Assembly (NCBI RefSeq): GCF_030246945.1 | Contig: NZ_CP126742.1 | Coordinates: forward strand, 930,001-994,000 | Reading direction: 5' to 3' | Length of the DNA stretch: 64,000 nucleotides | From: Microbacterium sp. zg-Y1090 | GTDB taxonomy: Bacteria > Actinomycetota > Actinomycetes > Actinomycetales > Microbacteriaceae | Shown: in pieces, positions 18,459 to 26,065 of the stretch | Position numbering within the stretch: position 1 is the stretch's first letter | Layout: each line of letters opens with the position of its first letter | Notes under the pieces: model-generated | Database searches by the model: none | The model's input: only the letters and a program-made list of their open reading frames with translations | What the model was told of the DNA's origin: nothing | Program-made: the position numbers and the translations under genes

Positions 18459-19412
18459 ATGTCCAGCCACGACCCCTCGAACGCACCGGTCAAGCGCGAC
18501 GCCCGCGAGGCGCTGCGTGCGAAGGCCCAGCAGGTGCAGGCCCAGCAGTCGCGCCGGCGTCTGGTTCAGCGATCCCTGATGGCGGTCGCGGGCCTTGCGG
18601 TCATCGCCGTGATCGCGGGGTCGCTGGTGTGGGTGTTCTCGAACAACGCCTCCCAGCCGCAGCTCGCGCCCACCAACGTGACCGACAACGGCTTCGCGAT
18701 CTCGTCGGTTTCTGGTGTGGCCGGCGCGGGCGCCGCAGCCACCTTGGATGCCACGGCGACGCCGGAGGTCGCGGCGACGGAGCCGGATGCCGAGGCTGAT
18801 GCAACCGCTGCCGCGGGCGAGTCCGCGGCCGTCGACATCCGGGTGTACGTGGACTACCTTTCCGAGGGCTCCCGCACGTTCCAGATGGCGAACATGTCGC
18901 AGCTGGCCAGCTGGGTCGAGGATGGCTCGGCGACGCTGACCTACCACCCGGTCGCGATGCTCAGCGCGAAGTCCAACGGGACCAAGTACTCGCTGCGCGC
19001 GGCCAGTGCCGCAGCGTGCGTGGCGACCCACTCGAGCGACGCGTTCTTCGCGTACACGAACGAGCTGCTCACCCGCCAGCCCGCGGTCGACGCCGACGGC
19101 ATGTCCGACAAGGAGCTCGCCGACCTGGCGCAGGCATCCGGTGTGGAAGCGCCGAAGGAGGTGCGCGCGTGCATCGAAGAGGGGCGCTTCGCCGCCTGGG
19201 CGCGCACCGCGACCGACAACGCGCTCGAGGGCATTCCGGGCACCGATGACCTCGCATTGACGGGCACGCCGACCGTGCTCGTGAACGGTGAGCCCTACGT
19301 GGGAGCCCTGGACGACCCGGCCGAGTTCGCGCAGTTCGTGATGACGCTCGCCAGCGACGCGTACTTCAGGGAATCGTCCACCCCGAGTCCCACGCCGACG
19401 CCCGCGTCGTGA
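18459..19412 (+). CDS. Membrane-anchored DsbA-like protein lacking its CXXC
   Basis: The 317-residue protein has a basic cytoplasmic start, one membrane helix (about 38-60), an Ala/Thr-rich spacer and a DsbA-type thioredoxin fold (about 125-305). Fold signs are VDIRVYVDYLSEG, the helix ending in YSLRAASAAACVATH, and the cis-Pro loop TGTPTVLVNGEPY. Where disulfide oxidoreductases carry CPxC, this protein reads LSEGS, so the redox pair is gone; the remaining cysteines are elsewhere. A chaperone or binding role is possible. It ends in Pro-Thr repeats 31 bases before tRNA-Thr. Confidence 0.75.
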   Translation: MSSHDPSNAPVKRDAREALRAKAQQVQAQQSRRRLVQRSLMAVAGLAVIAVIAGSLVWVFSNNASQPQLAPTNVTDNGFAISSVSGVAGAGAAATLDATATPEVAATEPDAEADATAAAGESAAVDIRVYVDYLSEGSRTFQMANMSQLASWVEDGSATLTYHPVAMLSAKSNGTKYSLRAASAAACVATHSSDAFFAYTNELLTRQPAVDADGMSDKELADLAQASGVEAPKEVRACIEEGRFAAWARTATDNALEGIPGTDDLALTGTPTVLVNGEPYVGALDDPAEFAQFVMTLASDAYFRESSTPSPTPTPAS

Positions 19413-19443
19413 CGCGCGATCGCCCCGATAGACTGGGCGATCT

Positions 19444-19519
19444 GCCGGCTTGGCGCAATTGGTAGCGCACCGTACTTGTAATACGGGGGTTGCAGGTTCA
19501 AGTCCTGTAGCCGGCACCA
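19444..19519 (+). tRNA. tRNA-Thr, anticodon TGT, with encoded CCA
   Basis: A full cloverleaf can be folded. Acceptor arms GCCGGCT and AGCCGGC pair over seven bases, the D stem is GCGC/GCGC, the anticodon stem CCGTA/TACGG encloses CTTGTAA with anticodon TGT, and the T arm holds GTTCAAGTCC. The discriminator A is at 19516 and CCA at 19517-19519. No copy of its 3' end was noticed downstream, although the following genes look accessory. Confidence 0.93.
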
Positions 19520-19549
19520 GACTCTGTCGCCGCGCACCTACGCGCCTGG

Positions 19550-20959
19550 CTATCGTTGTGCAGCGAGGGAATCGTCGAGCAGGATCGCCGCCTGCTCGAA
19601 CCCGGCCGGATCGGGTCCCGCGAAGTTGAGTCGCAGGTACCGTCCGGCGGGTTCGGCGGGGAACCACTCATCACCGCCCGCGATCGCGAGCCCTCTCGCT
19701 TCGGCGTCTTGCACGAGTCGATCGAGGTCGACGGTGTCGGGCAAGCGAACCCAGAGGTTGAGTCCTCCTGGCGGCACGGATGCGATGGTCGCGTCGGAGA
19801 CTCGTGAGGTGAGCGCGTCGACGAGGAGGTCTCGACGATGGCGCAGCTGCTTTCGCAGGGCGCGTCGGTGCGTCTGCCAGCCTGGCTGGGAGACGACATC
19901 CAATGCGGCGGCCTGAAGGAGGCCGCTGACGTACATCGACTGCGCCTGCAACTCGGAGAGGAGCCGCGTGCGGATCGGGCCGCGGGCGATCACCGCAGCG
20001 ACGCGGATCGCCGGCGAGATGCTCTTGGTCAGGGAACGCAGGTAGACGACGTGCCCGCTGTCATCTCGAGCGGCCAACGGGACCGCGTCCGTGGTGATCC
20101 CGAAATCGTGCGCCCAGTCGTCCTCGATGAGGAACGCACGATGAGACCGCACGATCTTCAGGACCGTGTCGCCCGTCAATCGGCTCCACTGTGCGCCAGT
20201 CGGATTCGCGTAGTTCGGCTGCGCGTAGAAACCCCGCGCCCCGGTCTCGCTGAACGCCCTGTCCAGCGCATCCAGGTCGGGCCCGTCTGTGCCCGTCGGG
20301 ATGGGAATGAGTGTGACGCCGACCTGCCGAGCGGCGAGGATCGCGCCCCAATACGTGGGGGACTCGATGAGCATTGTGTTGCGGGAACCCGCGATGCTGC
20401 GGAAAAGCGCCCCGAGGCCGAGCTGGCTGCCGGGAAGCACGATCACGTCCTGCGCACTCGGCGGCGTGATCTGCGCCGGCGTCTGCGCGGCCAACTCCGA
20501 CGCGAACCACACGCGCAATCCTGTCGATCCGGCTGAGTCACTCCGTTGCAACGCTGCATCGCTTCTGGTGGCGCGGGTCACCGCGGCGCGCACCAGACGC
20601 TCGGGGAGGAGTTCTCGATCGGGATACCCCGAGTGCAGGGCAATCGCGTCAGGACGTGTTGCGCGCAGCGCCGCAGACGTTGTCGGCAGCGCCTGCCCGG
20701 CAGCCCCCAGCGAGCCGGTCTGCCAGGAGTAGTCCTGCGGTCGCGCTCTGCGTGCCGCAGCGACGAAGGTGCCGACCCCGGGTCGTGTCTCGATGAGGCC
20801 GCGAGCGGTCAGCGATCTCAAGGCCGACTGCACCGTGACAGGACTCGCTGCGTGTCGCGCAGCGAGTTCCCGCGTCGACGGCAACCGAGCACCGGGTGGC
20901 GCGGAAGCCAACCACGCTGCGAGGTCAGCCGCGATGCGCGCACTGCTACTGTCATTCAT
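19550..20959 (-). CDS. MocR-family (GntR/aminotransferase) transcription regulator
   Basis: A 469-residue regulator. The GntR winged helix (about 5-70) shows LPSTRELAARHAASPVTVQSALRSL and LIETRPGVGTFV. A fold-type I aminotransferase domain follows (about 100-469): NPTGAQWSR, IEDDWAHDF and YLRSLTKSISPAIRVA, where the Lys would bind PLP. MocR proteins usually control a divergent neighbour in response to PLP or amino compounds, and here that neighbour is an EamA transporter. The start ATG 20957-20959 lies next to a palindrome; a TACTAT element 8 bases upstream suggests a leaderless mRNA. Confidence 0.9.
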   Translation of the reverse strand: MNDSSSARIAADLAAWLASAPPGARLPSTRELAARHAASPVTVQSALRSLTARGLIETRPGVGTFVAAARRARPQDYSWQTGSLGAAGQALPTTSAALRATRPDAIALHSGYPDRELLPERLVRAAVTRATRSDAALQRSDSAGSTGLRVWFASELAAQTPAQITPPSAQDVIVLPGSQLGLGALFRSIAGSRNTMLIESPTYWGAILAARQVGVTLIPIPTGTDGPDLDALDRAFSETGARGFYAQPNYANPTGAQWSRLTGDTVLKIVRSHRAFLIEDDWAHDFGITTDAVPLAARDDSGHVVYLRSLTKSISPAIRVAAVIARGPIRTRLLSELQAQSMYVSGLLQAAALDVVSQPGWQTHRRALRKQLRHRRDLLVDALTSRVSDATIASVPPGGLNLWVRLPDTVDLDRLVQDAEARGLAIAGGDEWFPAEPAGRYLRLNFAGPDPAGFEQAAILLDDSLAAQR

Positions 20960-20982
20960 GAACGCACATAGTAGCGCTACTG
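20945..20982. promoter_or_regulatory. MocR operator region: palindrome and direct repeats
   Basis: AGTAGCGCTACT at 20970-20981 is a perfect 12-bp palindrome. The heptamer GCTACTG also occurs twice in the same orientation, at 20945-20951 and 20976-20982, spaced 31 bases (about three helical turns), the arrangement typical of MocR binding sites. It overlaps the starts of both divergent genes. Confidence 0.6.
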
Positions 20983-20987
20983 AATTG

Positions 20988-21968
20988 ATGGCTCGCCCGC
21001 TACCGGTTCCCCGAAACGGAATCGCCTGGGGCTTCGCCGGCGTCGTGGCTTTCTCCCTCACCGTCCCGATGACTCGTCTCGCTGTCGAGTCGGGCCACAT
21101 GTCCGCCCTTTTCGTCGGCAGCGCGCGCGGTGTCGTCGCGGCATCCATCGCGGCCATCGCCCTGATGATCACTCGGTCGCTCCGCCCACGCGGACGTCAG
21201 TGGGTCAGCGTCGGCATCGTGGCGATGGGAGCTGTGCTCGGCTTCCCGTTGTTGACCTCGCTGGCCCTGACGCAGACGCAAGCGAGCCACGGAGCCGTCG
21301 TCATCGCATTGCTGCCCGCGACGACCGCGGTGGTCTCGGTGCTCCGCACCGGAGAGCGCCCAACCGCGATGTTCTGGGTGGCTGCAGGCGCCGGTGCCGT
21401 CGCGGCTGTGACCTTCGCGGCCGTTCATGCCGGCGGCCTCGGTCAGATGGGTCCCGCTGACGGCCTGCTCTTCGCGGCCGTCATCGTCTGTGCCATCGCG
21501 TACGCCGAGGGGGGTGTGCTCTCGCGCGAACTCGGCGCGTGGCAGACGATCTCTTGGGCACTCGTCGTCGCTGCACCTGTGATGGCGGTCTTGACGGTGG
21601 TGGCGGTGGTCTCTCATGCACCGACGGGAACCCCGGTCGAGTGGCTCGGGTTCGTGTACCTCTGCGTCGTCAGCATGTTCCTCGGATTCGTCGCCTGGTA
21701 CCGCGGACTCGCGATCGGCCCGCTCGCCCAGGTCAGCCAGGTTCAGCTGGCCCAGCCTGTGATGAGCATCGGGTGGGCGGCGCTCCTCCTCCACGAACAC
21801 CTCACCGCGCCGACGCTGATCGGCGGAGCTGTCGTCATCGCCTGCGCACTCGTCGCCGTTCGCACTCGACGCCGGGTCCGACAGTCAGCCCGCGTCAACT
21901 CGCGGTTGCCAGCGCATGTTCGGCTGCGACGTGGACGACCCGCGAGACGACGTCGGCCTGGGTCATGA
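20988..21968 (+). CDS. EamA/RhaT-type DMT superfamily transporter
   Basis: About 326 residues and ten predicted membrane helices in two EamA units (ALTQTQASHGAVVIALLPATTAV ends the first unit; GLAIGPLAQVSQVQLAQPVMS lies in the second). It is divergent from the MocR regulator, which probably controls it. ATG 20988 is given; ATG 20958 is also in frame and would overlap the regulator's start codon, so the true start is open. The 3' end runs 74 bases into the convergent hydrolase gene. Confidence 0.82.
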   Translation: MARPLPVPRNGIAWGFAGVVAFSLTVPMTRLAVESGHMSALFVGSARGVVAASIAAIALMITRSLRPRGRQWVSVGIVAMGAVLGFPLLTSLALTQTQASHGAVVIALLPATTAVVSVLRTGERPTAMFWVAAGAGAVAAVTFAAVHAGGLGQMGPADGLLFAAVIVCAIAYAEGGVLSRELGAWQTISWALVVAAPVMAVLTVVAVVSHAPTGTPVEWLGFVYLCVVSMFLGFVAWYRGLAIGPLAQVSQVQLAQPVMSIGWAALLLHEHLTAPTLIGGAVVIACALVAVRTRRRVRQSARVNSRLPAHVRLRRGRPARRRRPGS

Positions 21969-22656
21969 AGACGGCGTGGCTGGCGGAGACGTAGGTGATC
22001 TCTGCGCCCGCCCGCTCCGCCATGTGCCTCAGCATCGCCTGGTCGAACGACTGGTCTTCGGTGGCGATGACCGCCCACGCCGGCTTGTCGTGCCACGCAG
22101 CGTGCGCCACGGGTGTCGCGAAGGCCGACATGTTGATCGGCACCTGTGAGTCACGCAGGAACGCGGCATCCTCATCGCTGGCGTCCGCCGCGAACCCGAT
22201 CTTGAAGGTGTCGTGGTTGAGGAAACCGAACCCGTCGTCCCCCACGTCGATGGTGAAGTTCGGGGTGGGCGCGAAGCCCTCGTACTGTCCCGCAGTGTTC
22301 TCGCCGCTGTCCGGGGCCAGCGCCGAAACATACACCAAGCCCGCGACCGCGGGGTGGTTGCCAGCCTCGGTGATCACGGTGCCACCCCAGGAGTGGCCGA
22401 CGAGAATGGTCGGACCATCCTGCATATCGAGCACCCTCAGGGTGGCAGCGATATCGTCCTGCAACGAGGTGAGCGGGTTCTGCACGATCGTGACGCGGTG
22501 CCCCTCCGCTGTGAGCTTCTCGTAGACCTTCCGCCAGCCGGAACCGTCCGCGAATGCGCCGTGCACCAGCACCACGTTCTTGATGGACTTCTCCGAAGCC
22601 GGGGGCGTCGCATGTGGGGTGGCCCGTCCGACGTTCTCGAGCGTGTGCTCGCTCAT
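21895..22656 (-). CDS. Alpha/beta hydrolase
   Basis: A 253-residue cytoplasmic hydrolase. VVLVHGAFADGSGWRKVYEKL is the oxyanion-hole strand, VGHSWGGTVITEAG the nucleophile elbow with the catalytic Ser, and ASHAVFMTQAD provides the His. It belongs to the group annotated as esterases/'pimeloyl-ACP methyl ester esterase-like' proteins, but the substrate is unknown. No secretion signal is visible. ATG 22656 has AGGAGA upstream. It diverges from the LuxR regulator with a 210-base spacer and overlaps the EamA gene tail to tail. Confidence 0.88.
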   Translation of the reverse strand: MSEHTLENVGRATPHATPPASEKSIKNVVLVHGAFADGSGWRKVYEKLTAEGHRVTIVQNPLTSLQDDIAATLRVLDMQDGPTILVGHSWGGTVITEAGNHPAVAGLVYVSALAPDSGENTAGQYEGFAPTPNFTIDVGDDGFGFLNHDTFKIGFAADASDEDAAFLRDSQVPINMSAFATPVAHAAWHDKPAWAVIATEDQSFDQAMLRHMAERAGAEITYVSASHAVFMTQADVVSRVVHVAAEHALATAS

Positions 22657-22866
22657 GGCATCTCCTGTCGATGATCCGCGTACGGGCACGGTTGCGCCCG
22701 TACGTCGATGTTCCGCCGCCGACGGCGCGCGGGTAAGCGTCGACCGACTGGCTCAGGTCGTCGGCGGGTCGTGGCAGGTCACGCGAGTCGCGAGCGGACA
22801 CGGAGCTGGCGGCGTTGATAGCGCCATAAAGGGTGCAGGTCAGAGTCTGTTTCCATACAATGAACC

Positions 22867-24954
22867 ATGGTGACCCGACCACCGCCTGCAACGGATGCAC
22901 CTGGTCCCTCCGCGCTCGTCCTTCGCCACATCGAGGAGGTTTTCGGTCCGAGGGGGGCGCCTCAAGCGGTGGTTGCGCGACTATCGCGCCAAGATCGTTG
23001 GCCGGAAGCGCTTCCCCGACTCAGCGATCTGGCAGCAGACGGAATGGATGCCGTCGCCGACTTCCGAGCGCTTTCCTCCGAGCTTCGCGGTCATCTTCTT
23101 GCGCTGGCTCTCCACGGGGAGGCGGGCGTCGTGCCGCTGGACCTCGCCGCAGCCTCGGCCACCGGGTTCGTCGACGTGGAGCGCGGAGGGCTCATAACCT
23201 GGAAATCCGACGTGCACCGCGTAGCCGTCCTCGCCGGCGGTGACCAGGACGATCATCGACTTTCCGGTCACCTCTGCTTCTCCGGGCCCTCCGCCCTGCA
23301 TGGCGGCGCGCTCCACCTGCTGCTCGCCGGAGAGCCGGTCGAGAGCGCCGACCTCGTCGTTGCCGCCGGGTTCTTCGAGCGAGCGGATCGACCGTCATGG
23401 GCGATGTTCTGCCTGGTCAGCGCTGCCTTCGCAGCGGCCACCCCCGCGGCCGCTGCATCCTGCGCGGCGGCTGCAGCGAACCTCGCCGCGTTCGAGGGCG
23501 ACTTCTCCGAGGCGGAGCGCGTGGTGAAGCACTTCACCCCCAGCGACAGCGGGGTGCTCCTCCGCGAAAGCGCGCCGGCCAGAGCGCTGAGACAAGCGGT
23601 CTGCGACAGCAACACCGTCGCCGCGCGGGCCACGGTGCTGGCCCGCCTGCAAGAGCCCGGGCTCACAGCGGACGCAGCCGGACAAGCCCTCGCCGTCTAC
23701 GCGCTGGCCAGCATCATCGACGGCGAGCCGACCGCCTGGGAAGGGTTCGTCCGCGCGTTCTCCGAGGCGCCTGGCCCCGCGCACCCGGCGATCGCGGCCA
23801 TCGTGCACACGATCGGCGCACCGGACACGGCATTCGAGCCGCACCTGGATCCGCCTGTGGCCGACGGGCGGGGATGGTCGCAGCTGGTCGGGTGCATCTC
23901 CTCGCTCCTTGACGCATTCCGCGATATGCGCCTGGGATTCTCTTCCCTTCCCGCCCTGGGGACGCGTGCGGCGAACCGGCTCGTCCGGGCAGTCGCTGCG
24001 ACGTGGGGTTCGGTGATGCTCGCACACGACCACCACTGGGCCGTGCTCGAGTCGGAAGTGGAGATCGCTTTGGACACGACGCGAATCGTGCCCGCACCGC
24101 TGATGCGGCTCAACGCCGAGACGCTAGCGGCATTGTTCGAGGCCTTCCGCGGAGAACGCGCTGCGGCGCGCGAGCGCCTGGATCGTATCCGCTCCGAGCC
24201 GGTGCTGCGTCGCGCATATCGGCTTCGGCTGGTGCTGGACTCGGTCAACGTCATGATCGAGGGGCCGCAGGGGAACTATGAGCACGCCCTGGCTTTGCTG
24301 TCCACCCGGGAACCAGACATCCTCGATCTCATCGTCGGCCCGTGCGGCCCTGTGGAGCTTTTCGACTTCGTCGACTACGCGCTCTTGCTCCACCAATACG
24401 AGGAGGCGGTCGCCCGTGTCGAGTGGGCCCGGGGGAGCTTGCGCCCACATCAATCGGAGCGGGCGGCCTTCGTGCTGGCGGCCTGCGACGCCGCGATCGC
24501 TGCGCGCACCACGTTGACACCCGCGGAAGACCTCCTCGCCCGCGCCCAGACGCTTCCGTATGTGTACGAATCTGCTCGGCTGCGCCTCGTCTACGCCGAA
24601 AGGCTGAGGAAGCGGAACCGAATCGCCGACGCTCGCCGCCAGCTGCTTCGTGTCGAGGTGGAATTCAAGGCGGTGCAGTCCGGCGCCTGGATGGGCCGGG
24701 TGCAGAGTGAACTCCGCGCATGTCGGCGCGGAGCGGCGATGGGCATCGCCGACCTCACCGAGCAGGAATGGCGAATCGCGGAGCTCGCCGCAGGCGGGCT
24801 GTCCAACAAGGAGATCGGTCTCCGACTGCATCTTTCCCCGCGCACGATCGGCGGCCACCTCTACAGGGTCTTCCCGAAACTCGGGGTCACCAGCCGGGCT
24901 CAGCTGCGCGACGCCCTGGCCATCGCCCAGCGCGACAAAGTCTCGGGAGCGTAG
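22867..24954 (+). CDS. Large LuxR-family regulator without a visible ATPase domain
   Basis: The 695-residue protein ends in a LuxR/GerE helix-turn-helix (LTEQEWRIAELAAGGLSNKEIGLRLHLSPRTIGGHLYRVFPKLG, split here only for description, about residues 630-690). The middle is helical and TPR-like. Large LAL/MalT regulators normally begin with a NACHT/AAA ATPase; no Walker A or B is seen here, and the N-terminus resembles the part that follows that domain. The protein may be a truncated derivative or a natural ATPase-less type. The divergent hydrolase is the nearest candidate target. Confidence 0.75.
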   Translation: MVTRPPPATDAPGPSALVLRHIEEVFGPRGAPQAVVARLSRQDRWPEALPRLSDLAADGMDAVADFRALSSELRGHLLALALHGEAGVVPLDLAAASATGFVDVERGGLITWKSDVHRVAVLAGGDQDDHRLSGHLCFSGPSALHGGALHLLLAGEPVESADLVVAAGFFERADRPSWAMFCLVSAAFAAATPAAAASCAAAAANLAAFEGDFSEAERVVKHFTPSDSGVLLRESAPARALRQAVCDSNTVAARATVLARLQEPGLTADAAGQALAVYALASIIDGEPTAWEGFVRAFSEAPGPAHPAIAAIVHTIGAPDTAFEPHLDPPVADGRGWSQLVGCISSLLDAFRDMRLGFSSLPALGTRAANRLVRAVAATWGSVMLAHDHHWAVLESEVEIALDTTRIVPAPLMRLNAETLAALFEAFRGERAAARERLDRIRSEPVLRRAYRLRLVLDSVNVMIEGPQGNYEHALALLSTREPDILDLIVGPCGPVELFDFVDYALLLHQYEEAVARVEWARGSLRPHQSERAAFVLAACDAAIAARTTLTPAEDLLARAQTLPYVYESARLRLVYAERLRKRNRIADARRQLLRVEVEFKAVQSGAWMGRVQSELRACRRGAAMGIADLTEQEWRIAELAAGGLSNKEIGLRLHLSPRTIGGHLYRVFPKLGVTSRAQLRDALAIAQRDKVSGA

Positions 24955-25089
24955 TGCGGCGTCGCCCGGCCGAACCGCAGCCGTGATGACGCCGATCACA
25001 GCCTGCGGGGATTCTTCGCGTGCGGAATGTCGATGCCCCTGCTCATGATTCGACGTACAAGGGGTACGCCACGTCTTGGAGGTCAATCG

Positions 25090-25320
25090 ATGAGCGGCGA
25101 AAGAGCACCCACGATCGAGGATGTCGCGACGGCAGCCCACGTGTCGCGATCGACCGTTTCGCGTGTGATCAATCACGATCCGCGCGTGAGCTTCGCGGTG
25201 TGGGAGGCGGTGACCCGCGCCATCCAGGAGCTCGCCTACATTCCCGACCCGTCGGCCCAGGCGCTTGCGCGCAGGCGGGGCGCGGCGCCGGGTGCGGAGC
25301 CGGACGCGGGTCCCGTGTGA
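25090..25320 (+). CDS. LacI-type DNA-binding stub (HTH only)
   Basis: A 76-residue protein consisting of the LacI HTH (TIEDVATAAHVSRSTVSRVIN, about 8-28) and hinge region (YIPDPSAQALARRRG), then a short Ala/Gly/Pro-rich tail. The ligand-binding domain of about 270 residues is absent. It has its own GGAGG site 7 bases before ATG 25090, so it is probably expressed. It may be a remnant or a free-standing repressor. A CGTAC-n5-GTACG inverted repeat lies at 25054-25068. Confidence 0.65.
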   Translation: MSGERAPTIEDVATAAHVSRSTVSRVINHDPRVSFAVWEAVTRAIQELAYIPDPSAQALARRRGAAPGAEPDAGPV

Positions 25321-25472
25321 CCCGCCGATGACTCCCGGTGCGGCGCCATGCCGGGGAAGCGGGGGCGATGGAAGGTGGCCGGTGCGGGCATCCGGGCCTG
25401 CGTCGAGGTGGTCATGGCACGCCCTGGCTGCGGGCGTCGTGGCGGCGCCACGCTCGGCATCCTCTCCGACGA
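25321..25472. other. Gap between two convergent genes, nothing recognised
   Basis: This 152-base GC-rich stretch lies between the LacI stub and the end of the unknown gene downstream of nhaA. Several frames are open across it, but none has a ribosome site or a family pattern. If the LacI stub is a remnant, this is where its lost ligand-binding domain would have continued; I see no convincing trace of it. Confidence 0.4.
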
Positions 25473-25985
25473 CTACAGGTACTCGGTGCGCGCCGCGTAG
25501 GCGATCGAGCGTTCCCGGATGTCGGCCCAGTCGAGCACGACGACCCCGTGCAGTCCGGCGGGGTCATCGCAGCGGTCGAGGAGGCGCTCGGTCAGGCCCG
25601 GCACGTCGGTGCAGTCGCTCACGTCGAGGAACGTGACTTCGACGTCCCGCCCTCTGTCCCGTTCGAGGTCGGAGTGCAGGCGTGCCCCGAGCGCGGATGC
25701 GATGCGGTCGAATCGACCCGCATGGCGCGGCGCGAGCATCACGGCGAAGATGAGATGCCGCACCGAGGGCTGTCGGGCCGCTGCCGTGAGGGAGAGCGCC
25801 GCCAATGTGCGGAGACGCTCGGGTCCGGACCGTCGCGTATCGTCGCGTAGATCCGCGAACGCGAGCACGGCACGGGGCGCTGAGAGGGCGGCGGCGCCGG
25901 ACGAGCGCCGGGCGGTGTCGAGCGCTGTCATGCCGCGGGCGAGCGGCGTCTCGGTGTCTCCGAGGAGCAGGGTGTGGTGGCTCAT
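25473..25985 (-). CDS. Unknown protein behind nhaA, with its own structured leader
   Basis: 170 residues, mostly soluble, with no family I recognise. An Arg/Asp-rich middle (LRDDTRRSGPERLRT) precedes an alternating hydrophobic core (VRHLIFAVML) and an acidic C-terminal half ending in WADIRERSIAYAARTEYL. ATG 25985 is preferred over a TTG at 26003 because GAAGG lies 7 bases before it. The gene follows nhaA by 80 bases on the same strand, and that spacer folds into a leader like the one before nhaA, so it may respond to the same signal. A stress or antiporter-accessory role is inference from context only. Confidence 0.7.
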   Translation of the reverse strand: MSHHTLLLGDTETPLARGMTALDTARRSSGAAALSAPRAVLAFADLRDDTRRSGPERLRTLAALSLTAAARQPSVRHLIFAVMLAPRHAGRFDRIASALGARLHSDLERDRGRDVEVTFLDVSDCTDVPGLTERLLDRCDDPAGLHGVVVLDWADIRERSIAYAARTEYL

Positions 25986-26048
25986 GGGTGCGCCTTCTAT
26001 CAAAGAAACGGTCGAGGACCGTTGCCGACCAGACTTCCCGGCTCACCC
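25986..26048 (-). promoter_or_regulatory. Structured leader, copy 2 (possible riboswitch)
   Basis: In RNA sense, GGGTGAGCC (26040-26048) pairs with GGCGCACCC (25986-25994) with one A-G mismatch. Inside lie GGGAAGTCTGGTCGGC and a hairpin formed by AACGGTC and GACCGTT (26017-26023 with 26007-26013). The closing helix ends directly at the ATG, and the GAAGG ribosome site overlaps its 3' arm. It shares order and core sequence with the leader of nhaA. Confidence 0.65.
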
Positions 26049-26065
26049 TGCGTTGCTCGGAGACC

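Noticed and set aside
19444..25500. A phage or integrative element at tRNA-Thr
   Set aside because: No integrase, excisionase, phage or conjugation gene and no duplicated tRNA end are seen; only the weaker 'accessory region' statement is kept.
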